From: Tillandsia leiboldiana
Taxonomy: Eukaryota; Streptophyta; Magnoliopsida; Poales; Bromeliaceae
DNA: 64,000 bases
Reading direction: 5' to 3'
NCBI GenBank assembly: GCA_029204045.2
Contig: JAQNDB010000542.1
Coordinates: 1 to 64,000, forward strand
Shown: positions 10,620 through 20,452 of the stretch, one piece after another
Position numbering within the stretch: the stretch's first letter is position 1
Layout: every line of letters starts with the position of its first letter
Program-made: the position numbers and the translations under genes
The notes under the pieces: generated by a model
Database searches by the model: none
Told to the model about the DNA's origin: nothing
Seen by the model: the letters and a program-made list of their open reading frames with translations, nothing else

Positions 10620-11500
10620 TCCGTATCCTTCCAATTTCTGTTTATTATGCATATGTTTAGATCTTTCTTTTGTGCAGGTTTTTAAGTTTTAGTTTTAGTC
10701 TTTAGTTCTCCAACTTGAACTGTTAACGATTCTCTCCACTTTTGGTAATTTTGGCTTTGTTTGTGACAAAAAGGGGGAGAGAGTTTAGAGAACTTGAACA
10801 ATGAATGATGATGTGATTTGTATAACATCAAGGAACAATGATGACTGAGAACTGAACAATTAACATCAAGGAACAATGATGACTGAGAACAGAACAATGA
10901 TTGAATGATGATGTGATTTGTATAACATCAAGGTACAATGATGACTGAGAACAGAACAATGATTGAACAATGATGATGTGAATGATTGAACAATGATGAT
11001 GTGAAAATTTTATATACATCAAGGTAAGTATCACTTCAACTTCAACTTTGGTTTTTATCTTGTGATTGTTTGCATGTCTCTACTAACTATTCGACTAACT
11101 ATTTGGGCATGTATTATGACTAACAAGTTGATGTTGGACTAACATTTTGTGACATTTGGTTTTTAATTGCATAGAAGATATGTTGGTTTTTGACTATGAT
11201 TTTCTTACATATCTGAATTCTCAAATGTCATGATGATCAGATAAACTCTATCTCTGTACTAGGTTTTGAATGCTAAATATTCTTGAGGTATCTAACGATC
11301 TCTTTTTGTCAAGAATGATTTCTTTGTGAAGAGAGTACAGATGTCTAAGTCTAGAGTCTGTTTTAGGAGTTTATCTCATGTTTTTAAATTTTCGGATCTC
11401 CATTGTAAATTTTTGTTGTATGGTGATAGCAACAAAAATATCTTTTTGAATTTTCTTGAGTGGATCTGTGTTTTGTCACGAAACCGCCAAAGGGGGAGAT
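10620..11500 (+). other. Sire-2 3' non-coding region: purine tracts, short tandem repeats, second intron candidate
   Basis: No gene. A polypurine tract copy lies at 10766-10783. Imperfect tandem repeats of AACAATGATGA and ACATCAAGGAACAATGATG fill 10797-11010. A donor AAG|GTAAGT at 11024 and a weak acceptor near 11331 could bound an intron of about 300 bp. The primer tract AAAGGGGGAGAT (about 11487-11500) lies directly against the LTR. Confidence 0.6.
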
Positions 11501-11727
11501 TGTTACGGAATTTGAGTTGGCGTAGTTTCGTGAAAGTCTCAAGTCTTGAAGATTGAAGGTGAAGAAAGTTGGATCATTTAACTCAATCTCAAGAAAGAAG
11601 AATTCAAAAGGATCAGGTATGTTTAACTAAAGATTTTGTGTGATCCGAATACTTCTTGTAGTGTAGAAACACTTGGAAGAATCTTTCATTGCATAAAAAT
11701 CAAAAACTGGACTTAGGACATGTTCAG

Positions 11728-12010
11728 GATCCGGATCAGGTTGTTCGATCCGGATCCCGAAGGTGGTTCGTTCATACACCAGTTCAATCCGGATCGTAGC
11801 CTCTCTTGATCCGGATCCCGAACACTGAGTTTACCATCTTCCTTGAACGATCCGGATCAGGCTTCGCAATCCGGATCCCGAACGTTGATGTTTGGTGAAC
11901 TGTATGAACGATCCGGATCAAGCACTTCGATCCGGATCCCGAACCTTCGTTTTTCTGGAATTGCCTGACTCGTTACGACGATCCGGATCACAGCTAATCC
12001 GATCCGGATC
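11728..12010 (+). promoter_or_regulatory. Paired GATCCGGATC palindromes in U3 of the Sire-2 LTR
   Basis: Ten sites start at 11728, 11747, 11786, 11808, 11849, 11868, 11910, 11929, 11980 and 12001 (two are AATCCGGATC). They form five pairs with internal spacings of 19, 22, 19, 19 and 21. Four of the second members are followed by CCCGAA. The last site is 67 bp before the TATA box, the position expected of an enhancer. Confidence 0.78.
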
Positions 12011-12218
12011 GCCGTTCGTAAAATTTCCAGAAATGTTAGGTTTTTGATTCTTATCTCCTTCCTAGGGTTTCTAACCTATAAATAGACCCTATGACTCTTT
12101 TTCTAGGGTTAATCCAAATAGCCGTCATTTTCATATATCATCTTATACGGCTCTAGATCCACCTATAGAGAAGAAAGGAAATCATTAGAGAACACTCTAT
12201 GTTTCTTCATCTATATTG

Positions 12219-12316
12219 ATTAGTTTGATTCTAGGTTTTCATACTCACATCTTGAGTTGAATCAAACTAATGAATACTTAGATGGTATTTCCGATCTATC
12301 TTTGATCTAAGTATTC
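12219..12316 (+). other. Two adjacent stem-loops in the Sire-2 LTR leader
   Basis: ATTAGTTTGATTC (12219-12231) pairs perfectly with 12259-12271. GAATACTTAGAT (12272-12283) pairs with 12305-12316. They begin about 135 bp after the TATA box, so they are expected in the transcript leader. In Sire-A one G-C pair of the first stem is A-T, a double change that keeps pairing. Sire-B has the same two-stem layout with different sequence. Confidence 0.72.
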
Positions 12317-12360
12317 GGCGGATCATCACCACCAAAAACAACGATTTACCCAAAAAATCG

Positions 12361-12547
12361 GCGCGTGGATTCGCGTGTCCTTGTGGATTCAAGGTTCAAC
12401 CGCTCTCGTGGATTCGGAGCGAGGCACATTCGTGGATTCGAAGGGTGCTATTGGGTGAAGACCGTGGATTCGGTCGGACGTCGTGGATTCGACGTTGGAC
12501 GCCGTGGATTCGGCGTTGGGCGCAGATCGTGGATTCGAGAAGCGTCG
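12361..12547 (+). other. Array of eight hairpins with invariant TGGATT loop (Sire-2 LTR)
   Basis: Eight units share the loop TGGATT but have different, self-complementary arms. They are, in order, CGCG/CGCG, CCTTG/CAAGG, GCTC-t-CG/CGGAGC, TTCG/CGAA, GACCG/CGGTC, ACGTCG/CGACGT, ACGCCG/CGGCGT, and TCG/CGA with an outer CGC/GCG. Several are extended by G-U pairs. The array follows the two long stem-loops inside the transcribed LTR. Varying stems with a fixed loop suggest selection on RNA structure. Confidence 0.72.
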
Positions 12548-12840
12548 CGGAGCGAGCGGAGAAGATCCTCTAGGAGCGTATGGAAAAGGTTGAGTCGTAA
12601 GTGTGTACGGTAAATCACCTTGTACGTGTTTTAATTCTAGTGGATTTCTGCCGTGTTATCGGTCCCGTGGTTTTTTACTCCGGTGATGGAGTTTTCCACG
12701 TAAAAATCTTGCGAGTTATTCTTTATTTCCGCATTGGGTTTTTATCGCAACGATTTTTGAGTGTTTATACGTTTACACCTATTCACCCCCCTCTAGGTGT
12801 TTTTTCCCCTATTTAGATCCTTATTACATATAACCCAACA

Positions 12841-13221
12841 GCTGTATCCCCTGGTGGAGGTTCCTTATAGCTGTCAGCTGGATTTTACTATTTACTTTGG
12901 GAGAGATCTTTTGTATTTGGATAGACTGATCTAGAGACTGATGTACTATAGTTTTGTTTATCTCCCTTTCCTAGTTGAGAGATGCTGTATTGAGGGCATT
13001 GTATGGTGATTATCTGTATTTGAGGAGATGGATATTGTACTTTATTTCAGGTTATGCAGTGATTAGATTTTTTATTTTACAACATCTTATTTTCCGCTCT
13101 GATATTTGCATAGCTATAGCACTATCTTTTGCAGGTTAGACGCTTCGCCTATGTGGGTTTTTACATAGGTGGCGGATCTGTTGGCGAGCCCAGGTCACGG
13201 TATCGACCCCGGGGCGTGACA
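12841..13221 (+). repeat. Right end of a gypsy LTR of the LTR-D family
   Basis: Ends in CCCCGGGGCGTGACA at 13221. The sequence just inside the end (GACGCTTCGCCTATG, GGTGGCGGATCTGTTGGCG) matches LTR-D in reverse orientation. Sire-2 seems to have inserted into it, leaving only this end. No gene. Confidence 0.7.
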
Positions 13222-14513
13222 TGATGTGTTTATTATCATCATATTTATGTCGACTGAGGGTCGTGGTGCTCGATGATACATCATGTTCTGGGTGATTACC
13301 GAGGTAGGTGCTCGGTCTGGCAGGCCGAGGTTGGTGCTCGGTCGATGCTCGAGGTAGCTACACGCACACCAGCGGTTTGGCCACCGCAAGGGTGTGCTTT
13401 TCCGAAAAAGTGGTACGTTGATCCGTGTACCCCACGTGACGGTGACGTTAGGAAAGGGGGCCCTCATAGGTGGGGGGTGTGAGCGGTGATGCCGAGGCAG
13501 GTGCTCGGCGGCCGAGGCAGGTGCTCGGCGGGGGACACCGGGGCAGGGGCTCGGTGCGGTGGTCGGGAAAGGTGCCCGGTTTTGCTTGGTGCAGGGTGTG
13601 ATTGTTGTTGATGGTGATTGAGGAGGACGGTTGCTCTGGTTACCGTGGTTTGCCTTACTTTTAGCCCTTATTGCATTTTACGGTCGATTGCACGATGATG
13701 AGGGCGGTTGCTCTGGCTTTTATTACAGTTTGCTTTTCATACGTTGTATCTTGTGTCGCTGACTCCCCACTCTGTGACAGGTTCAGTCAGGGGTGAGAGC
13801 TAGGGCGACGGTGATGCCGCGATGAGAGGTCTATCGGCCCTTCGAGGCTACAGACTGCGGTTAGTTCTTCTTTTGCTCATTTCATTCTCTGTTAGTGGCT
13901 ATGTGGGTGTGATATTTTTGTGGGGTTGACTTGGACGTTGAATTCATTAGAGTACTCTGTGGATGCATGTTTAGTTACTGTTGGATAGTTGGCCGTTTTT
14001 CAAACAAAAAGAAAAGGAAAAGGAAAGAAAACATTGCGAAAAGGATTTGAAAAACATTGGTGTTGAGTGGGCACCGTTTTCAAAACTCTGTGGATTTATG
14101 GGTTTCGAAATAGTTTTGGTAAACATAGGTGCCGAGTGGGCACCGTTTTCAAAACCCTGTGTATTTATGGATTTCGAAATGGCTTTGTAAAACTAGGGTG
14201 TCGTGTGGGCACCGCTTTCAAAACCCTGCGGTTTTGTCCTTTCAAAAATAGTCTGCCTCTTTATTACTTATGGAAAATGGTTGTATGTATTCGATGGTTG
14301 AACTAGTGTGGTTAAAGGTATGATATTATGGACTTTGTAGTCAGGACGCCGTGCATATACAAAGGAGACTCTGTTCGTCTGCAGAGTGAATTTGTATATA
14401 CGGTGGGTCTGGGCACGCACTGGGGAAGATTGATTTCAAAAAAAAAATATATGCCAAATTTGAGAGCTAAACGGTGACGTTTCTTCCGCATGTGGAAACC
14501 CCGGGGCGTGACA
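13222..14513 (+). repeat. Right part of a Tekay-like LTR (related to 20460-22977)
   Basis: Non-coding. Its last 170 bp (GACGCCGTGCATATACAAAGG onward to GGGGCGTGACA) and a part near 13360-13450 resemble the end and U5 of the Tekay-like LTR at 21950-22977. GAGGCAGGTGCTCGG-type short repeats lie at 13300-13560. It ends at 14513 against the Gyp-G LTR, so it was probably an insertion in that LTR. Confidence 0.68.
14059..14213 (+). repeat. 69-bp tandem repeats carrying GGTGYC/GRCACC hairpins
   Basis: Three units with a 69-bp period. Each contains an inverted repeat with a five-base loop: 14059-14075, 14128-14144 (GGTGCC-GAGTG-GGCACC) and 14197-14213. The Tekay-like LTR has the same hairpins in variant form. 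Confidence 0.7.
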
Positions 14514-15416
14514 CACTCCCTCTCTAACTCACTCTCTCAATCCTTCTCTTTCTTTCTCTTCTTCTCTTCCTCTTATTCTTTCTCTCTTTCGTTTCTTTCT
14601 CTAGTTCCAGCAGCGAAGAGAGGAGGAGGAGGGGTTACCTTTTAAAGGGAAGAGGGAGTTAATGCGGTGCAGGGGGGGTAGGTGGGAAGTGAAAATACTC
14701 TTTTACCCTCGAAATTCCAAATTCTGTAGGCTGAGTACCGGTACACGGGTCCCCGTACCGGTACCTAAACTCAAAAATCTCAAACCGAAAACGAACTCTG
14801 CTGTATCCACCATTGAGTACCGGTACCCTCCTCAACGCACCGGTACCCAAGCCAAAATCCTCATTGAGTACCGGTACCCACACTTGCGTTCCGGTACTCA
14901 AGCCAAAACAACACTGGCGTACCGGTACCCACTTCCCAGTACCGGTACCCAGGGACAGAGAAAATTTTTGAAGCTTTTCCCCAAACCGAAGTCCCTCGGT
15001 TTTTCTCCAAAGCAATTGGTTCCGGTACCAAACATTGCATTCTGGTACGCAATGCCCCAAAAATGCTGAGCCAAGCTGGGGCTCACCAATTCGACGCCGA
15101 CAACTCACTTTTCCATCTAAAGGCTTCCGCGTCGATCCGGTACATCCCGAACTCCACTGTAAACATAAAATACACATGTCCCAAATATTTTCCAATTTTT
15201 TTGCGCACCACTGCGGAGTCGGTACTCTACCCAATCCAATACTCTACAGGCGCGCACGCAATGCCCTGAAAATGCCGATTCAAGCTGGGGCTTCCGCGTC
15301 AATCCGAAACAACCCGGACTCATCTGAAAACACAAATAGAACATGCCCAAGGTGATTTCTCTGCACCACGCCATCTTGCGAGGTCGGTGCACTATACGAA
15401 GTCCCAGTACTCTACA
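14514..15416 (-). repeat. 3' LTR of Gyp-G (left end interrupted)
   Basis: On the minus strand it starts TGTAGAGTACTGGGAC at 15416, directly after a purine tract. It carries the ACCGGT array, then a TATA-like TTTAAAAG (14646-14639), and then a GA-rich stretch (seen as CT-rich 14514-14605 on plus). The far end is cut by the LTR fragment at 13222-14513. No gene. Confidence 0.68.
14733..15055 (-). repeat. Dispersed GTACCGGTAC palindromes in the Gyp-G LTR
   Basis: About ten copies of GTACCGGTAC or near variants at irregular spacing in the U3 part of the LTR, upstream of the TATA-like box. Possibly a multimerised binding site. Frames through it are low-complexity and not taken as genes. Confidence 0.7.
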
Positions 15417-16462
15417 CTCTCCCCTCCTTAAAAGGGTTTCGTCCTCGAAACCAGAAATAAATCCATAACTAAGGAGGGTGCCTCAATCAAATGGGGATAG
15501 GAGATCCTCAACTCATCCTCAAGCTCTCAAGTGGCCTTTCTTTCATCATGATGGCTCAATTGGACCTTCACCAAAGGTATCATCCGACTGCATAATTCTT
15601 CTGCCTCACTAGCAAGGATTTGCATCGGTCGCTTCTAATAGCTCAAATCCTCGTCCAACTCCAAAGAAGTGGAATCCAAAATATGCAAGGGGTCAAATAT
15701 ACTTTTCCAGCCAGATAAAAATATTCGCGGACCACGCCATCTTGCGAGGTCGGTGCACTATACGAAGTCCCGGTACTCTACACTCTCCCCTCCTTAAAAG
15801 GGTTTCATCCTCGAAACCAGAAATAAATCTATAAATCAGGAGGGTGCCTCAATCAAATGGGGATAGGAGATCCTCAACTCATCCTCAGGGTCTCAAGTGG
15901 CCTTTCTCTCATCATGATGGCTCAATTGGACCTTCACCAAAGGTATCACCCGACTGCATAATTCTTCTGCCTCACTAGCAAGGATTTGCATCAGTCGCTC
16001 CTAATAGCTCAAATCCTCGTCCAACTCCAAAGAAGTGGAATCCAAAATATGCAAGGGGTCAAATATACCTTTCCAGCCAGATAAAAATATTCGCGGACCA
16101 CGCCATCTTGCGAGGTCGGTGCACTATACGAAGTCCCGGTACTCTACACTCTCCCCTCCTTAAAAGGGTTTCGTCCTCGAAACCAGAAATAAATCCATAA
16201 CTCAGGAGTGTGCCTCAATCAAATGGGGATAGGAGATCCTCAACTCATCCTCAGGCTCTCATGTGGCCTTTCTCTCATCATGATGGCTCAATTGGGCCTT
16301 CACCAAAGGTATCACCCGACTGCATAATTCTTCTGCCTCACTAGCAAGGATTTGCATCGGTCGCTCCTAATAGCTCAAATCCTCGTCCAACTCCAAAGAA
16401 GTGGAATCCAAAATATGCAAGGGGTCAAATATACCTTTCCAGCCAGATAAAAATATTCGCGG
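15365..16462 (-). repeat. Three tandem 366-bp units spanning chromodomain, purine tract and LTR start
   Basis: The segment beginning ACCACGCCATCTTGCG recurs at 15365, 15731 and 16097, and the fourth boundary is at 16463, so the period is 366 bp exactly. Minus-strand content of each unit: the end of the polyprotein with a chromodomain-like stretch (IPLVK...LSHHDERKAT), a stop, TTTCGAGGACGAAACC, a purine tract AAGGAGGGGAGAG and the first 50 or so bases of the LTR. The copies are only slightly diverged although the host element is old. Confidence 0.9.
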
Positions 16463-16999
16463 ACCAAACTCCCCGCGTAATCTCGAATCTACATATCCCT
16501 GCGGATAGTGGCTTACAAAAATCATGGTCTCCAAAACCAAACTCCAAGCCTCCAATTGGCATAACACCTCCGTTGCTCCTTAGCAACCAAAATGTTCAAA
16601 GTTCCTTAAATACATTCTCAAATCCACCAATACACTCTCACAACCATCCACAGGGGAAGAAGTTCAACATCGGGAACAACGCTCAACCCCTAACTCTCAA
16701 TTTCCATGTTCCAAAAGTGGCATCCACTTATTGATCACCTCATTCCAAGGTTGCACTGCCCGCCTAGACAAGGCGTACCTGACCATAATGTCCTCGCCGG
16801 AATAATACTATAATATCAATCATACATCTTTGATAACTCTATCCACCGGCGTTGCCTCAAACCAAACTCCTCCTGAGTAACCAAGTACTTCAGGTTCAGG
16901 GGTCGATGGATAACTCAATTCTCTCTCTATCACTGGCAATCATCTACATTGACGCGGATATCATTCTCAGCTTTAACTCCTCGAAGCTATACTGGCCCT

Positions 17000-17330
17000 G
17001 CTTAGTCCAAAAGCTTCTGACCTCTGTCACTATTATAGGTCTAGGCCCAACTCGAACGGCATCACTCTTCGTTGGGTCCACTGTCACTCTTGCAGCGGAA
17101 ATCACATGGCCTAACAACAAAACCTTCCGAAGTCAAAATGCATACTCTCTCAACTTGGCAAACAACTTATTCTCTCTTAGAAGTTGCAGCACTATCCTCA
17201 AGTGCTCCTCATGGTCGATGTCACCTAGAAAATAAATCCAAATATCCACGACGGGTACTGCTACCAACCCGTCCGAATACCGCTGGAATACACCATTCCT
17301 CGATACATAAAGGCGATAGGGCATTAGTCA
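17000..17330 (-). pseudogene. pol: Reverse transcriptase fragment of Gyp-G
   Basis: The minus-strand translation shows a gypsy RT stretch: GDIDHEEHLRIVLQLLREN and, after a stop codon, LLGHVISAARVTVDPTKSD. The frame is broken by substitutions and stops. It lies between the protease linker and the chromodomain copies, as expected for a deleted polyprotein. Confidence 0.8.
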
Positions 17331-17604
17331 ATCCCATTGACCTCACTGTAAACTCATAATCCCCCTACCGTGTCCCGAATGCCATCTGGGCATAGTCCTC
17401 GGCTGCGTGGTTCCATATATATATACCTGCCTCACAAAAGAGCAACTGCCGGAATACAACCCCTAACCTGTCTGTGCTCGAATCACAATAAAACTCTCAC
17501 TGTCGTATGCTAACAACGTGGCATCACTACCGTATACCAACGGCATGGCATCACCACCGCATCCCAACGGCGTGGCATCACCACCGTGTATCAACGGTGT
17601 GGCA

Positions 17605-18039
17605 TCAAACCCAAGTATCAATCTCTCGGATCCTCACTGTCGTATTCGCACGTCGTGGCACTAGGTCACACAGACCTCTCGATCCATCAGATCCCGCAAC
17701 TGCGCTATCAGCTCTCTTTCTCAATCTCACGGGTGATACTCCAAGAGGTTCTGCCGAAGTCGACGCGGTTTCCAAAACCACGTCAATCACTATCTCAATT
17801 TCAATCTCACTAAACGGCGGCTTCAATATCAGATCAGGTAGATTCTCACCCGGGATCACACGGGCGATAAGGATATTCTTTAGTCCCGGTGCCGCCGTAG
17901 CCACCTCCTCTACAGTCGCTAACAAAGCGATACGACCACGACTCAACCTCTGTCGTGCTCTAGCATCCTCTATAAACATACTCCTCCTAACCAGGTCCAC
18001 GGAGGGCCATTGTCCACTCTCGACAATCCATGATAGCAT
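17605..18039 (-). pseudogene. pol: Protease-RT linker fragment of Gyp-G
   Basis: A 144-codon minus frame. Its middle (IALLATVEEVATAAPG, then KPPFSEIEIEIVID) resembles the segment between protease and RT in chromoviruses, where phrases like FPDVFP and PPxREIxFxIxLxPGT occur. Divergence is strong, so the call rests on position and partial pattern. The 18040-18500 stretch next to it is probably the decayed protease. Confidence 0.55.
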
Positions 18040-18617
18040 AACATTGGGATAACCAATCCCTATCCAACCTCATATCAACATCTCGGAGCTGATGTAGGAC
18101 TAACAACTCAATGGATCAAATCCAAGGTCCTATCTGCACTGGGCAGGACTGGCAACACTCATCCATGTGCTATACGTGATCTGGAACCTGATCCTCACGT
18201 GCACAAGCCAACAGTCCCATCTCTGGCCCACGCGAAGCTACCCCTGTTTTATTAAAACACGCACCAACGGTGTCGGCATAAAACATGCTCTAACTCCGAC
18301 GATCATAAAGAAAACTACACCTGGTAAGACGCGATCTACTATCCTGGCGCCCTCTAACCGACTGCACAATCTCATCCACTAGATACTGGTGGCCATCGAT
18401 CTATCTGCCTTGGCATCACGGCTCTATCAGCCTACCGGTAAATCGAATGAACCTCTTCATCCTGAAGGGGTAGTGGGGGTGCCGTCACAAGCGGCAAAAC
18501 CATGAGCACAACACTGGGACACTCTGCCTGAAATGTCCTGACTATCCACATGAAAAACATCGCCCCTTCCTGAGGTCACACTATGGCAATGAATGCGGCC
18601 CACCGCAAATGACACAC

Positions 18618-19318
18618 TCAACCTGACACTACTGCTAATGCCTCGACTGTCGAGAACCTCCTTGTCTTTGTCTCCTCTGAGACCCATGACCCTGAGACTG
18701 GAATCATGGCAACCTCGATCCACTCGACTGTCCCAAAATCAGGCGATACTGGACGTCTCTCTCCGGAGCTGGTCCCTCGCTCTTCGTCCCTCTTGAACGT
18801 GATCACTGATCCTCGATCAATCCATCGAGCATGCACAATCGCTGCATCTAAAGTCGGTGCTCGCTGAGAATGCACGAAGTGATAGATATCCTGATGCAGT
18901 CCCCTCTCAAACAGATCAACTTTTTGGCCTCATCCTGGGCAACATGGGGCACACTGCTCAACAATCGCAGAAACTTGCGAACACAATCCTGAAGAGGTCG
19001 ACTCCCCTGCTACAGGCGTCTCAAATCCCCTTCCAGTTTCTGCTTTACACTGTCGGGAAAGAAGACCCCGAGCAGCAAAGCACGAAACTCACTCCAAGTC
19101 ATCAACTGCACTCCCGGTGGTCCAACGGGATGAACTCGACGCCACCGAACCTCGACGTCCTTTTCCAAAAGGTGCGTAGCCAAATGCACCTGATACTTCT
19201 CTTGGATGAACAAGTTCTCAAATAGCTTTTCCATAGCAGCAATCCTGTTCTTAACCTCCCAAGGCTCCAAACTCTGCCCCGACAACTGCGAGGGATGGAA
19301 CTGGCTGGTATCCAACAA
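18618..19318 (-). pseudogene. gag: gag remnants of Gyp-G
   Basis: The frame 19318-19010 contains AMEKLFENLFIQEKYQVHL and WSEFRALLLGVFFPDSVKQ. These match the capsid part of the Tekay-like gag at 23690-23900 (MEKLFEDLL, FFSDSVKRQLEDDL). A second frame (18875-18618) covers what follows. Stops interrupt them and Sire-A cuts the 5' part. Confidence 0.78.
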
Positions 19319-19735
19319 CTAATCAGTAAGCTCTCGCTGCTCTTGCACCATCAATGGTGCGATCTGAGTCGAAGTCGACGATGTCGCGGCTGGAGGTACT
19401 ACTGGCAATACCACGGGGAATACTCTCTGTCCAAGCATGCGCATCATGCGCTCTATGTTCATTTTCTGTCCCCGCATCGCCTCTGACATCTGGGCTACCT
19501 GGGCCCGCTGTTACGGAATTTGAGTTGGCGTATTTCGTGAAATTGGTTAAGCCTTGAAGATTGAAGATGAAGAAAGTTGGATCATATACCTCAATCTCAA
19601 GAAAGAATAATTCAAAAGGATCAGGTATGTTTAATTAATTAATTTTGATGATCCGAATACTTCTTATAGTGTAGAAACACTTGGATGAATTTTTTATTGC
19701 ATAAAAATCAAAAACTGGACATTCCATATGTACAG

Positions 19736-19940
19736 AGTCCGGATCGGGCTTTACAGTCCGGACCCCGAACATAGGTTAGTTCGTGCAGAATTTCAGTCCG
19801 GACCCCGAACGTGGAATTTGAAAGAAATGCATGAACAGTCCGGACCGTGGATTTCAGTCCGGACCCCGAATGTCGTCTTTTCTGGAAATTGTCTGTTTCG
19901 CTGAGACAGTCCGGACCGCCCATTCCAGTCCGGACCGTCG
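19736..19940 (+). promoter_or_regulatory. AGTCCGGACC palindrome array in U3 of the Sire-A LTR
   Basis: About seven sites, the first pair starting at 19736 and 19755 (19 apart). The core octamer is GTCCGGAC where the other Sireviruses here have ATCCGGAT. The change affects both half-sites together, so the palindrome is kept. The position before the TATA box is the same. Confidence 0.75.
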
Positions 19941-20125
19941 TCCTGTAAAATTCCAGAAATAGTTAGTTTTTGATGCTTATCTTCTTCCAATGGTTTCTAA
20001 CCTATAAATAGACCCTACGATTCATTTTAGGGAAACACGAAAAAAGACAACCGAAATAGAAAAATCCACATATAGAGAAGAAAGGGAATCAATAGATTAA
20101 ATTCTATGTTTCTTCATCTATATTG

Positions 20126-20452
20126 ATTAATTTGATTCTAGGTTTTTCAAACTCAGATTTTGAGTAGAATCAAATTAATGAATACTTAGATGGTATTTCC
20201 GATCTATTTCTAATCTAAGTATTCGGCGGATCATCACCACCAAAAACAACGATTTTACCAAAATCGGCACGTGGACTCGCGTGGCCTTGTGGATTCAAGG
20301 TGCAACCGCTCTCGTGGATTCGGAGCGAGGTACGTTCGTGGATTCGAAGGGTGCTATTGGGTGAAGACCGTGGATTCGGTCGGACGTCGTGGACTCGACG
20401 TTGGACGCCGTGGATTCGGCGTTGGGCGCTGATCGTGGATTCGAGAAGCGTT
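20126..20452 (+). other. Structured leader of the Sire-A LTR
   Basis: Stem-loop 1 arms are 20126-20138 with 20167-20179 (ATTAATTTGATTC and its complement). Stem-loop 2 arms are 20180-20191 with 20213-20224. The TGGATT hairpin array is at 20267-20452, with two loops changed to TGGACT. The last unit gains an outer CGCT/AGCG stem across a GA/GA internal loop. Confidence 0.68.

Larger units (their letters stand above)
8697..12840 (+). mobile_element. Sire-2, right part of a plus-strand Sirevirus
   Basis: This begins abruptly inside the leader exon of the envelope-like unit, next to the outer end of the Sire-1 LTR. It continues through the intron, the intact envelope-like ORF, purine tracts and a complete 3' LTR. 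Its 5' LTR, gag and pol are presumably left of the window, on the other side of Sire-1. A TSD of CCAAA (8697-8701) is possible but its partner is not visible. Confidence 0.85.
11501..12840 (+). repeat. 3' LTR of Sire-2
   Basis: 1340 bp from TGTTACGG to CCCAACA. It follows a purine tract on the left and is not followed by a primer-binding site, so it is a 3' LTR. TATA box TATAAATAG at 12077-12085. Confidence 0.94.
14514..19508 (-). mobile_element. Gyp-G, decayed minus-strand Ty3/gypsy chromovirus
   Basis: Read right to left: gag (19508 to about 18500), protease-RT linker (18039-17605), a piece of RT (17330-17000), chromodomain region in three tandem copies, polypurine tract and 3' LTR (15416-14514). 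RNase H and most of integrase are missing between 17000 and 16460. Many stops and shifts mark it as the oldest element here. Sire-A interrupts its gag at 19509. Confidence 0.8.

Noticed and set aside
14659..15392. Frames of 91 to 191 codons on both strands of the Gyp-G LTR
   Set aside because: They encode GTG/RYP repeats from the ACCGGT palindromes and overlap on opposite strands.
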